Below are positions 35,600-47,881 of a stretch of DNA of 64,000 nucleotides, in pieces (position 1 is the first letter of the stretch; every line of letters starts with the position of its first letter). Origin of the DNA: Helianthus annuus (lineage: Eukaryota > Streptophyta > Magnoliopsida > Asterales > Asteraceae); the NCBI RefSeq assembly GCF_002127325.2, contig NC_035448.2:10865408-10929407 (forward strand). The letters are read 5' to 3'. The position numbers and the translations under genes were made by a program. The notes below the pieces were generated by a model. It was not told the DNA's origin, searched no databases, and saw only the letters and a program-made list of their open reading frames with translations.

Positions 35600-38318
35600 T
35601 GCTTAGATGCAAGTTATTATGGAATCATCGTAACGGATGATTTATAAAGTCATGGTATTACTAAACCATAATGGTTGTTTGGTTTATAACTTCCTTATAG
35701 TATGCTACTAGAAAGTATGTCAATTATATTTAGCCTAGGTCAAAAGGACCATCAATTGAGTTTATGGTTTGGACCGAGTCCATCACCTTTTGACTGAGGA
35801 TCACAATGTCACAACTGTCCTTGTCATAACGACAATCTTTAGATAGTTGGAAGGCTTGTCATGAAGGACATTAATATTCATAGGCCCGAAGGCCTTGTCA
35901 TAAAGGACATACAAAATATGGTACATAAGGCATTAATATATAAGCTGCAATCCTATTGGATCAGAGGTCTTAAGGTTCGAACATAGTTCTTCACCTTTGG
36001 ACAGAGAGTCAAAGACTACTACCGTCATCTTGTGGAAGATAATTTATTTGCCACAAAGGCTAGTCAATGTACATCATTCTGACTAACTAGATGTTTGTGA
36101 GCCCCAGAGGAGTCAGCCATGGTGAAGCCTTGAAGGCCAACTAACCATGAAGTAATAGCTTACTTAATTATAGGGAATTGTCGAACTTGATAATTTAAAT
36201 AGCCATGGTGCAAACAAACCATATAGGCTAATAGATAGTATTTAGTTTATTTGATCATGTTTTGCCTAGATTTTAAATAAACCATCTTTGGCGTTTAAAT
36301 GGAATAAATCCTTTATACTTACTAGACAGGGGACATAAATCACGACTGTCAATGTCATAGCGACATCTTATATAGCACAACGGCTTGTCCCATAGGACTT
36401 TTCGATGGCCCAGATGCCTTGTCACTAGGGAAATTTTAAAACATAATCAATGATTCCCTTGGATCGGAAAATTTCATAATTCATTGTCTTGACAAGAAGT
36501 TATGAAATAAAACTATCGTTTTCATGTATGCATCTTTGCCCGTAGGTATACATCCCAGGTGGATGTTTAGATGTGTATATCATGTTCGACGTTTATTAGC
36601 CATGATTCCTATCGATCATATAGGCTAATTAAGGAATTTGGAAGTTCCTAATATAGAGGTGACCATCGTGATTTTATCGCATCACTGTTGTCGGGAGTGT
36701 TAACAAGTTTTCAGGTGTTTTAACAAGGACCTGAGTCTCTTTAAGCAGGTCTTACCATCGTAGCCAGGTCCCTAACGACATTCAAGCTAGGTTATACCTT
36801 CTGAGACTCTTTTTAATATAATTGCAGGCAGGAAAGGAATGATATTTATTTTATTCAGGATTATAATTATCCCAAATTTATTGAAAATATAACTTTGGCA
36901 TATAAGCCTAGTCACGTAGACAAGTTTAATTTATAACCCATGATTTCTGAGAATCGAGGCATTACAATTTATCCTAGTTATAAATCATTACGGATATTGA
37001 GGTGGCACCAAGGCCTAGTCACAAGGACATTTATAAATTATAAGCTAGGATTTCAGAGAATCAAAGCCTTGAGGTTTGAACCTAGTTCATTACCTTTTTC
37101 TGACAGGGAGTCATAGCTACCACTGTATTTATTAAAATTTCTGGCCCGTGGGCCTATCAATTAACATCTCGTAAGATGTTAAGACATATAGTCATTGTAC
37201 TGATGATACGTTCAGCGGTCAAAGTAATGACATGACGCCATGATCAGTGTCATTAATTTAATCAACTGTCGTTCAGTGGTCATAATGATGACATGACGGC
37301 AGGATTAGCACTTAATTTATATCAACTGTCATTCAGCGGTCATAATAATGACATAACGACAGGATTAGTACTTAATTTAAATCAAATGTCATTCAGCGGT
37401 CATAATAATGACATGACGACCAGATTATCGTCTAGAGGGCTTTTGAGCATAGCTCACCCCCTTAGGACAGGGAATCTCAAAAGATTCACAACTGTCGATG
37501 TCGCAATCGGACAGTGTATTATAGCTCGTGGCACTTCATCCTTAAGGGATGATTATTTTACTTACAGGGAATTTTAAATAAATCCCAATTTTCAAATTTA
37601 TTACCCGTAGGCATCAAGTCATTATCAGACTTGTATACAGATATAATCTGTAGATAATTTATAAAAAGAGTGGCTTGTGTGATTTTACGGTCACGCTTAG
37701 CCAGGAGTGTTAACATGTTTACAGATGTTAACAGAGATTTGAATCTTTTCAACCAGGTTTTACCATATTGGCCAGGCCTTTATTAAGACATTCGAGCTAG
37801 GTTTTACCTTACTAAGATTCTTGTTAAATGGCAAATCAAATAAAAATTGATATTTTCCATTTATTTAATATTTCTTATTTAGAATGAAAGTCCAAACGTA
37901 ATCATTCCATTATATAAAAGTAAAAGTATAAAGTTGCCCTAAGCGGGACTTGGAAGGAATAATGTCGTCCTCGTAGGGACTGAAAGATAATTATGTCCTT
38001 ATAAGGACTAATAAGGAAACGATCTTCAGTAAAAGGAGTTTCTTCTTCATTTTATTTCTGAATGCTTTCTCCTTGGGTGTTCATTTCACTTTAGCCGCGG
38101 TACGAAGCTCAGCATCTCGGGGCTCCAGGTGTGGAGAACTCCTATTACGGCTCCTTCGCTTGGCGACGTATCCAATATATAAAATAATTGGAAGCAATAA
38201 ATTCCAAATTAGAATCGGGAGTATTCCTATGTTAAGTCTAGACTCAGAAGGTTAAGGAATGTGCTATTGTGTCATTGAGATTAAACACAAAAGGCTAGTG
38301 TTTAATTCACTCAATGTT
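35600..38318 (-). other. E3 5' untranslated region (minus strand), long and non-coding
   Basis: About 2.7 kb between gag and the primer site holds no ORF with a domain. Phrases such as CTTGTCAT.A.GGACAT and GGTCTTACCAT recur at several places (35820-36400, 36750, 37020, 37755), so the region itself grew by duplication. Confidence 0.6.
37205..37432. repeat. Tandem repeat, about 60-bp unit, four copies, in E3
   Basis: Units begin near 37208, 37270, 37331 and 37391. Each holds [CG]TTCAG[CT]GGTCA followed by ATGACATGACG and GATTA. The last copies are the most alike. Confidence 0.85.
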
Positions 38319-38334
38319 GGCTCTGATACCAACC

Positions 38335-41300
38335 TGTCACACCCCGAATTTCCACGTGTCACCGGTGGGCCCGGTGGGGGTAACGTGACGTAGTTGATAA
38401 CATCATAGTCAAACAACACAATATATAAATGCACAGCGGAAGCAGAAATAGATTCATTTCAACTTTACATAAACGTAATATTTAATATCACAAGTAGTTG
38501 AAACGGATCCACAGGCGGATCAAATAAAATAAGATAAATGTTCAACAGACTTTAGACGCCTAGAACTTGCAAGATTCCTTACTAACGCCCTGAGCAGCTT
38601 CCAGCCTATTACGTACTTGTACCTGTCACTTAGACTTTGGAAAATACGTCAGTTTTCACTGGTAAATACACTCAACTGACTCATTTGAAAAGAGTTTATG
38701 AAAATTGGTTTAGGCGCACAAGGCACAAAACTAATTTGACACTTGATTAAGATGCACAAGGCAATATTAATCTTTTATACTTGGGACAAACTATATCTCA
38801 TGTTATCAGTTTTACATAACTTGCTCTACATACGGGGCCCGGTCCTATGCCGGTTCAAGATTAACCGACACACCACTATTCCCTTATTGGGAATCCCATA
38901 TTGGGTATAATCAAATAATAAGCATAAAGCATCTGTCAGGTGTATGCCTACACCCCGTGCTTAGGTCGTGGCCATTTGCAATTAATGAGTCAAGGATATC
39001 CAGGACACGGTCGCATTAACCCCCAATGTTTCAGTCAAGCAATACGAATTAAAACAGGTTATTTGGATTTCCCGACACATTGGTCTTCGAATCCCATACC
39101 TGACCATGCGGTATTTATATTACCGTATCCCAAGCCCGTAATAGGGAAAATAAGTTAAGAGTATTTACCTGAGCTAGCTCCTGTCTTAAATAGCAAGAAT
39201 TATAATAACTCAGCCGTATTCACTTAAGTAAGCGTAGGTACAATTTACCGGAAGGCTCTAGTCTGGAACGATGGTATAAATAACCAATTAGAATACTAAC
39301 GGGTCTTTAATTAAGCCTAAGCTTAGACCGGTTAGTTTTAAGGAAATATACGGTTTACGCACGATTAAGCGAAGACCGGATAGAACGTGATTTAGACCCG
39401 ACAAGTTTGAATACTTGTATAATATGGGTATTCAAAATACATTCTGGATTTTGAGACAAAAATGATAACGTTTGACCCGTTTCGGTCAATTTATACAAAC
39501 TAGTTACGTAAACCGAACCGAACGCGAAAAGGGCGATACGGGTAGACAAATGATTCAAATGCAAGTTCCCTGATATAATATGCTTTAAATATGATATAAT
39601 ATCAGTAAGTTATGTTCTATATTGCCCGGAATAATTTTAAACTCAATTTATGCCTTAGAAGGGCATTTTGGTCTTTTTAAAAGATAATAAAAGAGTAAAA
39701 TTAGAAATCTGAGTTTCGGGTCTGGTTCATACAGTAAATATACTTAATATAACATATTATATCAGTAGGGTATGACCCATATACCAAATTTATCATTTAA
39801 AATCAAACTATGCACCGTAGGGGTATTTTAGTAATTTCACAAGGGCTAAAAATGCCAAAAAAAACTGGAAATCTGAGTTCATATACTTATACTTACTGTT
39901 ATTATATGAAAATATGCTAATTACCTCAGTAGGTATAGGTCTTACATGTTAAAAATAAGTATAACGCTTACTATGCGCTTAAAACGCTAAATATGCGATT
40001 TTAGAGCCGTTTCCGGGTTTATATATGAAAGCTGAGATTTTTATACTTCCAGAAGGCTCAAAATAATTTATTCATCATATAAAATCAGTAGAAAAAGGTT
40101 TCGGGTCAAAAGAATGTGTAAAACTCATTTTATGGCTAAAACGGTCAAAACCGACATAAGCCGAAATGACTAGGCGATCTAGGATCCGTTCAGCCAAAAA
40201 TTAATTAAAAATCATCAAAATTCCCAGAATATTATATTACTTCTGTTGGTAAAGAGTTTCGTATCAAAACGTGGCCAGAAACGGGTTCTACGCGAAAAGG
40301 ACCGTTTATGTAAATTTATAATATAGTTTTACGCTAATGGCCATAACTCAAAATCTGGACCACCAACTGATCCGAAATTTTCGGTGCAAGTTTATATATT
40401 AGAAATAAAGATTTCTACTCTTTCACTTTTCCAAAAATCACGTTTTATATCAAAAAGGGCAAAATAGTCAACTTTATGCATAAATCGGAAACATGCATTC
40501 GAATAGGCTAAGCATAGACTCAATCAAAGAAAATTCCAGAAAGTTTAACTAAAATAAAAATAGTCAAAAATACTTTCCAATACAGATCTCGAACATGCAT
40601 GTACGAATCCGAATCGATAGTCTACGAAATAATCGTTTTACAAGACTTTCGGTTCCGATTCGTGGCTATACTATAGATTGTCGAGTTGATGATGATTAAA
40701 ACACATTCTTATATGTGTTACAAGTTATTTATAATGATCAATCAGATTGCATGTCTAATATATTAACATTCAAGCTTATTTTTGCGAAAATCAATTCTGT
40801 TGACTTTTTAGAAACATGTTTGACTCGACAATTAGCATGCATATAGTGGGATTCAGATAGTGCCCTTTAGAGGGTTTGTTTCCCACATAAATACCAATCT
40901 ATAACAGGTTTCAATTCGAGAAATGACTGAAAGAAATCCGTTTAATCAGAAAGTCAAAGCTTATGAACAACCAGTTTGACTTTTAGCAATAATCACTACA
41001 AGAACGGATTAAAGATCGAATTGAAAGCTTACAAAGGTCCTATAGGTGTTTAGTGAACACTAGAAGTCGGCCTGGATGATCTGATTATCTCCAGAAAGTC
41101 TTGAGAACCTTTGCAAGTCTTGAGAGCTCTTGTTCACAATGAAAATGTCCAAGAAATGAGATGATAATCTGATTTAAAGGAGGATCCAGAGCATTTGAAG
41201 TAGGTTACTGTTGTAGTAGCCATGCATGGCACTTGATTGGAGCATTTGGAGGCAAGACCAGCTGTTTACAACCCAAAATCGGACCCAAATCAGCCTATTT

Positions 41301-41974
41301 TGCGAATTCTGTCGCTGGCAGACCCACGCGGCCCGCTTGGGCTTTACCAGGCGGGTCGCCTGACCCCTGGTTCAGCCAAACAAGTTTCAATTTTGGCAGA
41401 AATGGTCCCTGAGCTTGTACGCGATGTTTCGGCTGCTTTTCTCGACCCGTAAACCCCCAAACTTGGTTTCTAAGAACCTTAGGACTTTTACCAACATGAA
41501 AATGTCCTCGGAACATTTTGCGCTCAACCGAAAAGCCCTGAAATTCGACGTTGACGCTTTTAGTCCTTCAAGTACGGTTTTGGCCATAACTTTCTCATAC
41601 GTTGACGAAACTTCATGAAATTTTTACCACATATTCTAGTGAGTATATTTTAGCTTTACTAAGCTTCGGGTCTGCCAAAAAGTTCACTCAGAGGTATAAA
41701 TTAAACATGTTGACACTTTTGGCCCCTATAGTTTGCAATACTTCACTTTTGTGCAATTTCTGCGTCGTATGATCCATGAACCATCCGTTTAAGGTTATAA
41801 ACATTATGTGGGGTTATCATAGAGTCTATTTATCCATTGTTGACACTTTGGACCCTTACGTTCCATAGTTTTCACTGTTTGTCACTTTTAGTCCCTCTAA
41901 AGTATGTTTTCACATAACGGAACCTTATGACACGTGTCAAGACATTATTGGACGAAATTTTTCGAGGTGTTACA
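38335..41974 (-). repeat. E3 5' LTR (right copy)
   Basis: The same 3640 bp as 28439-32078. Differences noticed by eye include CAACTCAA/CAACACAA (38415), TGGCTC/TGACTC, ACTATTTT/ACTAATTT, GCTGTATT/GCCGTATT, TTTACAC/TTTATAC, AGTTGTTT/AGCTGTTT and TACAAAGC/TACTAAGC. Confidence 0.95.
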
Positions 41975-43746
41975 ACAGACGGGGCTTCGAGCGCCGAGGG
42001 CGCAGGAGCAGGCCTAATCCTCACCGATCCGGACGGAACGGATATGACGTATGCGCTCCGCCTAGGGTTAAGAGTTCTAATAATGAAGCTGAATATGAGG
42101 CCTTACTAGCAGGCTTACGTCTGGCATTGAAAGTTGGAGCAAGAAATGTCGTAGCCCATGTAGATTCATTGCTCGTGGCAAATCAGGTGAACGGAGATTA
42201 TGAGGCAAGGGAAGCCAACATGATCGAATATCTCAAACAAGTAAAGCAAATTATGGCATCATTCGAGTCATGTAAAGTTGAACATGTTTCCCGTAGCAAA
42301 AACAAAAAGGCCGATGCACTGAGCAAGATGGCATCCGTATCGTTTAGTCACTTGGCCAAGGAAGTAAGGGTAGAAGTGTTAAACGCACCTTCAATTGCCA
42401 CTCCTCATGTTATGCAAGTAGAAGCTCCGTCTCAAACATGGATGACACCTATAATCAACTACTTGGTGCATGATGTCTTACCAGTTGATAAAGCAGAAGC
42501 GAGAAAGATCCAAATCAATTCGCTTCAATACCAGATGCATGATGGAGGTCTGTACCGAAAGACTTTCCTTGGACCTTTGTTAAAATGTCTCGATCCCGAA
42601 CAGGTCAGCTATATCATCCGGGAGATACACTACGACATTTGCGGTATTCATGTCGGACCAAAGATGGTCGTAACGAAGGTGAAAAATGCAGGATACTATT
42701 GGCCCGGGATGCACGAGAGTGCCATCAAAGAACTCCAACAATGTGATGAATGCCAAAAGCACGCGCCGGTAAGCCTCCGAGCAAAGAATGAGATGATTCC
42801 AGTAACCGCCGCATGGCCTTTCCAAAAGTGGGGCGTTGACATAGTCGGTCCTTTTCCACGATCGAGCGGAAGTGCCCAATACTTGCTAGTCGCAGTGGAT
42901 TATTTCACCAAATGGGTGGAAGCCCGACCATTCACAGTCATCTCTGGCTATAATGTAACGAGGTTCTTCTGGGAACAAATCGTATGCCGTTTCGGTCTTC
43001 CACTCTACATTGTAAGCGACAATGCAAAGCAGTTTGCGGAAAACCCGTTCAAGCGTTGGTGCGAAAGTTTGAAGATTAACCAAGTTTTCTCCTCGGCTGC
43101 CCACCCCCAGGGGAACGGGCAGGTTGAACAGATTAATCGACGAATCGTCGATGGGATAAAGAGAAGACTTGGTTGCGAAGGTAAAGGCTGGGCAGATGAG
43201 TTACCGAACGTTCTGTGGGCTCACCGGACGTTACACAAGACTAACAATGGGGAGACACCGTTCAGTCTCATGTATGGCACTGAGGCTGTAATCCCCGCAG
43301 AGATCGGGCTCTCGAACCAAAGGTGCAAAAACTGGGAGGAAAACGAGCGGGAGCTCCGATCTAATCTCGATCTGCTAGAAGAGCGTCGGAACATCGCGGC
43401 GATCAAAGAAGCCCGATACAAAAAGAAGATCGAGAAGTATTACAACGCCCGCGCCAAGCTTTACAGGTTCAAGGTTGGAGACTTTGTACTCCGAAACAAC
43501 GATGCAAGCCGCATCGAAGCCCCCGGGAAGTTGACCCCGAAATGGGAAGGACCGTACCGAGTCAAAGAAGCAAGCGAGAATGGCTCATACGTGTTGGAGA
43601 AAATCGACGGAACCCCCGTGCCCAGAACTTGGAACGGGGTGCATTTGAAAAAAATGTTTTATGTGAACGGCCTGCTACGGCCAAGAAAGATCGCTGTTTT
43701 GTCTTTACTTTTCTTTTATAATTTCCATGTAAAATCGGGAGGGTAA
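41975..43746 (+). pseudogene. E1 second (archaeal-type) RNase H and integrase
   Basis: It resumes at TDGASSAEGAGAGLI, then a frameshift at about 42060, then EAEYEALLAGLRLAL and ADALSKMAS complete the second RNase H. From 42127 the frame is open for 539 codons. The integrase has the HHCC finger (REIHYDICGIHVG ... CDECQKH), the core with WGVDIVGPFP, SDNAKQF and HPQGNGQVEQINR giving the D, D and E residues, and a C-terminal domain (KVGDFVLRNND, KLTPKWEGPYRVKEA). It ends at 43746 with no chromodomain, as expected for the Tat group. Confidence 0.92.
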
Positions 43747-44304
43747 TACCCCGAAAGCATCTCCAATTTCCTTTGTAAACCGGGAGGGTAATGCCCTGGA
43801 GTCATGATTAAGAAAGATAATGAATAAAGCGATCTATATCTTTGCAAGTATAAAACGTAGCATACACATGCATATATACACAAGTTCGAACAAAAACAAG
43901 AAATAAAATGTGCACAAACGGGCCTCGACCCATGCCTCGCGCCGATCGAGAAGGCTTAAATAGTTCAAGTCATAAAAATCTATTAAGCAAAAGATACGCA
44001 TCTGGTGTGGTCCGATTTTAAAATAATTTGACAAGTGCAAGAAGTTACAAACCAAATTTCTCACCTAGGTTCGGCCGCTTGAGGTGACCGAACAGTAACA
44101 CAACCGAACAGCGAAGAGTTTGGACGCAAACTCAAAAGCTAAAAGGCCAGACACAAGCATGTCTAATTAAGAAAAGCATGGCTTTATATAAAGCTAAGTA
44201 AAACATGTTTCATTAAAAAACATAAACCAGAAGATTAAGTTGTTCAGTACATACCACAACAAAAAAGAAAAATATTGTACGATTACAGAGGTAAATGACA
44301 AATA
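43747..44304. other. E1 spacer between integrase and antisense gene
   Basis: It contains two copies of an AAA.CGGGAGGGTAAT.CCC phrase (43732-43800) and otherwise no coding signal. It includes the 3' untranslated end of pol and, on the other strand, that of the antisense gene. Confidence 0.5.
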
Positions 44305-47112
44305 TTAAGCTTCATAATCTTCCTTCACAATAGGAAGTTGACTCCTCTGCTTAATAACGGACAAAGGTTTGTCAATTAAATCCGCAACCTTGCCAAGAAC
44401 AGAGATATGAAAGTCATCGAAAGCTTTTATCGCAGCATCCAACGCGTCCTTAGCCCCCTCGTCATACCCGGGAACTTCCTCGGCTGAACGGACCGAGTTT
44501 AAGGCAGCTTGAAAACCTTGTTTAATTCCTTCATTTGCGCCGACTGCGTTAACACTGCTAACTAGGTCCGCCACAACCTTATCCAGTTCGGGGCTTTGAT
44601 GCACCAACTTGACTACCCATGCGATCCCATCTGTTAAGAACCACTGCTTAGTGAGCATGAGCTCCGATACCTGGGCATACACTTCAACCATTTCACCATC
44701 ATAACGAGTAAGCATGCCCTTCGCTTCATCTATCGTTGCTTTGTGCGACTCGATCGCCCTGTCGCGGGTTTTCTCAATTTCATCCTTGTCTGAAGAAAGA
44801 TGAAATTTAGTTAGCCGAGAAAGAAAAAACAAGGAAAAAGAAGGTTGCAAACGTACCATCCATCAAGCGGTGGTGATCGACCAGAAGCTGGTCGTAGGAA
44901 GTTTGCATCTCTTTCAATTCAGCCGAATGCCTCTTCTCCGCATCAAGCAATTTTTTCTCCAAATCACCGAACTTCAACTTAAAAGTTTCCAAGTCTTGAA
45001 GAGTTTTATCCCGGGCTTCATGAGCCGCCGCAGCTGAAGCCTGAGAGGATTTGTTGACCTCTTTCGCTTCCGAAATTTGCCCTTTCAAGAGATCTACCTG
45101 AGATCGAATGGAGGAAAGCTCTTGCTTCGTTTTTGACCGGACATTACCTTCGTTCTTCAGATTGGTGACCTCACGCTCCAGTTTACGACAGTTTGATTCC
45201 GAATCAATCCAGCGTTTATAAGTTTCAACCACAAGAGAATTCGACTGAGCTTGGTTCAGCATTAAAGCATTCCCAAGCTCCGGGCCGCTCATCTTCCGAT
45301 AGTGTGCGTGTTCGGCCGGAGTTCCAAGATGGAACAAAGCCATCTTCGCTGACAAAGCATCCACGATTCTATCTTTGTTCACCAACGACCACTCGGATAC
45401 ATACTTCTCCAAAGCTCGAGCCGAATCCATATCCCCAGCATCGCCCGAACCTAGCTCCCGGGACAAGAAAGCAGCTTCATTTTTAAACCACAAAGGAGAA
45501 GAAGAGGCACTATCCCCACCATCAAATGGTTGTGGACTTAGCCTTGAAACGTTAGAAGCCACCTCGGTTGTAGGCTTACCCGAAGGAGAAGGTTCATTTT
45601 TCTTAAAAGACAGGGGGTCGGGCATATAGATGTCTTCCAAAACCTTGGTGTTTGCCCCTCCAAAGGATAATGGACTTGTCGGAACCTTAACCCGACGATC
45701 CCTCGGGGTGCGACCACCATGAAGATGGGCGTCCAGGTTTGCCAACAAACCTCCAGCAGTAGAGAAGTCGGTGGCTTGATCTTCCTCATCGTCATCCAAT
45801 GTAATAGTTTTAAAAGCCATCTTCGTTTTGATCTGTTTAACTTTCGGACGAGACTTTGAAGAGGTAGTCCGTCTTCTCTTCAAACTGGCTTGAGGACGTT
45901 CCCCATCATCTCCATCATCATCCTCTTCGCCCTCTTCAGCATGCACCCATTCGTCTTCAACAGAAACATGAACTCCTTCGTCTTCAATAATGAATTTGGA
46001 GCCAGACCCCTTCGTGCCGCTCGAACTAACGCCCTTGCCTTCATCGCTACCAGTCACCACCGCCGCTTGAACCGGAGCAACATTTAACACCCGTGTCGCA
46101 GGAGCTGAGCCAGAACCACCTTGGCCAGCCGAACCATCCTGGTTACCCGGAGCCTCGGGCTCCCGAATCTGATAAAGATTCTCCTGCACAACATTTAGAT
46201 ACGGAGGATCGCCTTTCGGTGTTTTGGTGGCCCGAATGTCGAGCTCCTTGGAATCAAAAGATTTCAATCTCAAAGCCTCCTTCAAGCTATAACTGCACAA
46301 AAAAACAATAAATAATATCTATAGTCCGACATGATGAAAAACAAACAAAACGAGTAAAGTAATCAAAACAAATTCAAGAAGGCACCGCATGACTGATCCT
46401 CTTTATTCCACTTGAGGGTAGGATACCACTCTGGTTCGGCCCAGATCGTGTTAATCCGCCCCATGACAAGGATGTGTTCCGGATATTTCTGTATATGTCC
46501 AGCTTCCTTAATCAAATTCGCATATAAATCTTTGTTAAACGCGAAGTCTTCGGGAAGAGGAGGTGGAAGGCGTGACTTCTTCGATCTCCACGTCATAAAT
46601 TCCGGAACGCACCGATCATCAACAACGAAGAAGTGGTCTTTCCAGTCCTTTATGCTGGTAGTAATCCATGTATAACAACAAGAAGTTTTGCCCCTAACTT
46701 CGAAGGTGTACCAGCTGCCGGACCGATTCAATCTGTAAAAGGCACGGAACATATCCAAATCCGGGTCGGATCCCAAACCACGACAAGCTAACTCAAAATG
46801 ACACACCTTGGCAAGGCCGAAAGGGTTCATTTGAGTAAGATGAACCTCGTGAAACAAAAGAACTTCGATCAAGAATTTCATCAGAGGAAGATGATGATTG
46901 CAGTAATCGAAGAGGCGAGTGTAAATCCCTATCTTCCCCGATACGAGAGGATAAATAGGCGTATCCTTTTCGGGGAGAACGGGGTGTAATGAGGCAGGAA
47001 TTGCATAACTATCTATGTACCACTGTAAACCTTTTTTACTCAAAATATTGAAACAACCCGACAGATTACTCTTATTCGCCATTTTACAAAGGACATTAAC
47101 CTGTTCAAACAA
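44305..47112 (-). CDS. E1 antisense gene: Transposase_28-like (putative gypsy-type transposon) protein with coiled coil
   Basis: Three exons read on the minus strand: 47112 to about 46400 (end uncertain), 46292-44857 and 44789-44305. The second junction is clear (ATGGATG|GTACG ... TTCAG|ACAAG) and in frame. Exon 1 (MANKSNLSGC, HPVLPEKDTPIYPL, KIGIYTRLFDYC, GLAKVCHFELACRGLG) resembles the plant domain Pfam calls Transposase_28. Exon 2 has acidic and basic low-complexity parts, then a long predicted coiled coil (about SIRSQVDLLKGQISEAKEV to QTSYDQLLVDHHRL); exon 3 is helical and ends VKEDYEA. Antisense ORFs at this place are known in Tat elements such as Grande. The role is unknown. ATG at 47112 or 47082 is possible. 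Confidence 0.75.
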
Positions 47113-47181
47113 GTCGTTTCGCCTCAGAGAAGAAGAAGATGAAATGAAAAAGGTAAAAGTAAAAAGCTATTCTTTTTACCC

Positions 47182-47189
47182 CCTTTTAT
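47182..47189 (-). promoter_or_regulatory. TATA box of the E1 antisense gene
   Basis: The minus strand reads CCCTATAAAAGGGG here, about 70 bases before the ATG at 47112. It is the only good TATA word upstream of the antisense gene and supports independent transcription from inside the element. Confidence 0.6.
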
Positions 47190-47417
47190 AGGGATGTTTG
47201 CACCGCCTCAATGACAGCCAATAAAAGAACGACACGTCATGACAGCTGACGTACATCAAGGGTCACGTCAGAGGAAAAATTAAAACGACCGTCAGTTATG
47301 CAACCAAGGTCACCGCCCAAATTCAAAATTTAAAATAAGCAAAAACCAACAGTGGAAACCCCGGACCTCCAAACACTTCGCCATATAGTTCGAAGTCTTT
47401 TCTAAACTAGGGGGACT

Positions 47418-47876
47418 TGATGAGGATACGTCCTTGGTCGGACCGTATCATCAGCAGACATAGAACCGAGTCTCATCACATAAAGGTCGGATCACACCAC
47501 ATATCGTAGATGGAACGACCAAATACATTGGTACGCCATAACTAACTGGGCCCCACGGCCATAACCGCCATGACAGTGACTGGTCCGGCCCTAACTAACT
47601 CGCCACATCAGCATACCCAAAGACTATAAATACCCAACTTAGGACTCCAAAAAGGGGTAATCACTACTTTCTCTCTCTAAACTCTCCTCTCTCTCTCCCT
47701 GACCTACTTTCTCCTCACAAATACTTATTCTCACGCCCGAGCTTGGTCACAGAGAGACCCCCCTCCCTGTGACGAGGCTAACGGTGTGCTTGTTTCCTTA
47801 TGATCTTGCAGGTTCTTGCTAGGTCATCTAAAGTTCTCACTCTAACCAGGTCAGACCAACTGGTTTTAAGTCTTCA
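47418..47876 (+). repeat. E1 3' LTR
   Basis: 459 bp, the partner of 14842-15300. Most of the 14 differences are C/T or G/A changes, as expected for methylated DNA. Confidence 0.95.
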
Positions 47877-47881
47877 ATGCA

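Larger units (their letters stand above)
28439..41974 (-). mobile_element. E3: young, pol-defective chromovirus-like gypsy element nested in E1
   Basis: LTRs of 3640 bp each (28439-32078 and 38335-41974) differ at about seven positions (about 0.2%) and are flanked by ACAGA (28434-28438, 41975-41979). The initiator-Met primer site, read on the minus strand, sits next to the right LTR (38319-38331), and a purine tract lies next to the left LTR (32079-32097), so the element runs right to left. The interior holds gag (35565-34395) and an integrase C-terminus with chromodomain (32915-32115); RT and RNase H are reduced to fragments. Integrase and chromodomain type suggest the Tekay branch. Confidence 0.93.
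14842..47876 (+). mobile_element. E1: complete Ty3/gypsy Tat-lineage retrotransposon, host of two nested elements
   Basis: Two 459-bp LTRs (14842-15300 and 47418-47876), both TG...CA, are flanked by the perfect 5-bp duplication ATGCA (14837-14841, 47877-47881). The LTRs differ at about 14 positions (about 3%). The PBS-like TGGCGCCATCC follows the left LTR at 15302, and a purine run AGGGGGA lies just before the right LTR. Order: gag, protease, RT, RNase H, second RNase H, integrase, then an antisense gene. The archaeal-type second RNase H and the antisense ORF mark the Tat group. Removing E2 and E3 leaves about 10 kb. In-frame stops and frameshifts make it inactive by itself. Confidence 0.93.

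Noticed and set aside
37205..37432. Possible CRISPR-like array
   Set aside because: Units are contiguous tandem repeats with no unique spacers, inside a plant retrotransposon.
45193..46311. Plus-strand frames of 60-100 codons over the antisense gene
   Set aside because: Opposite-strand shadows; the minus strand has the long open frames, the splice junction and the TATA box.
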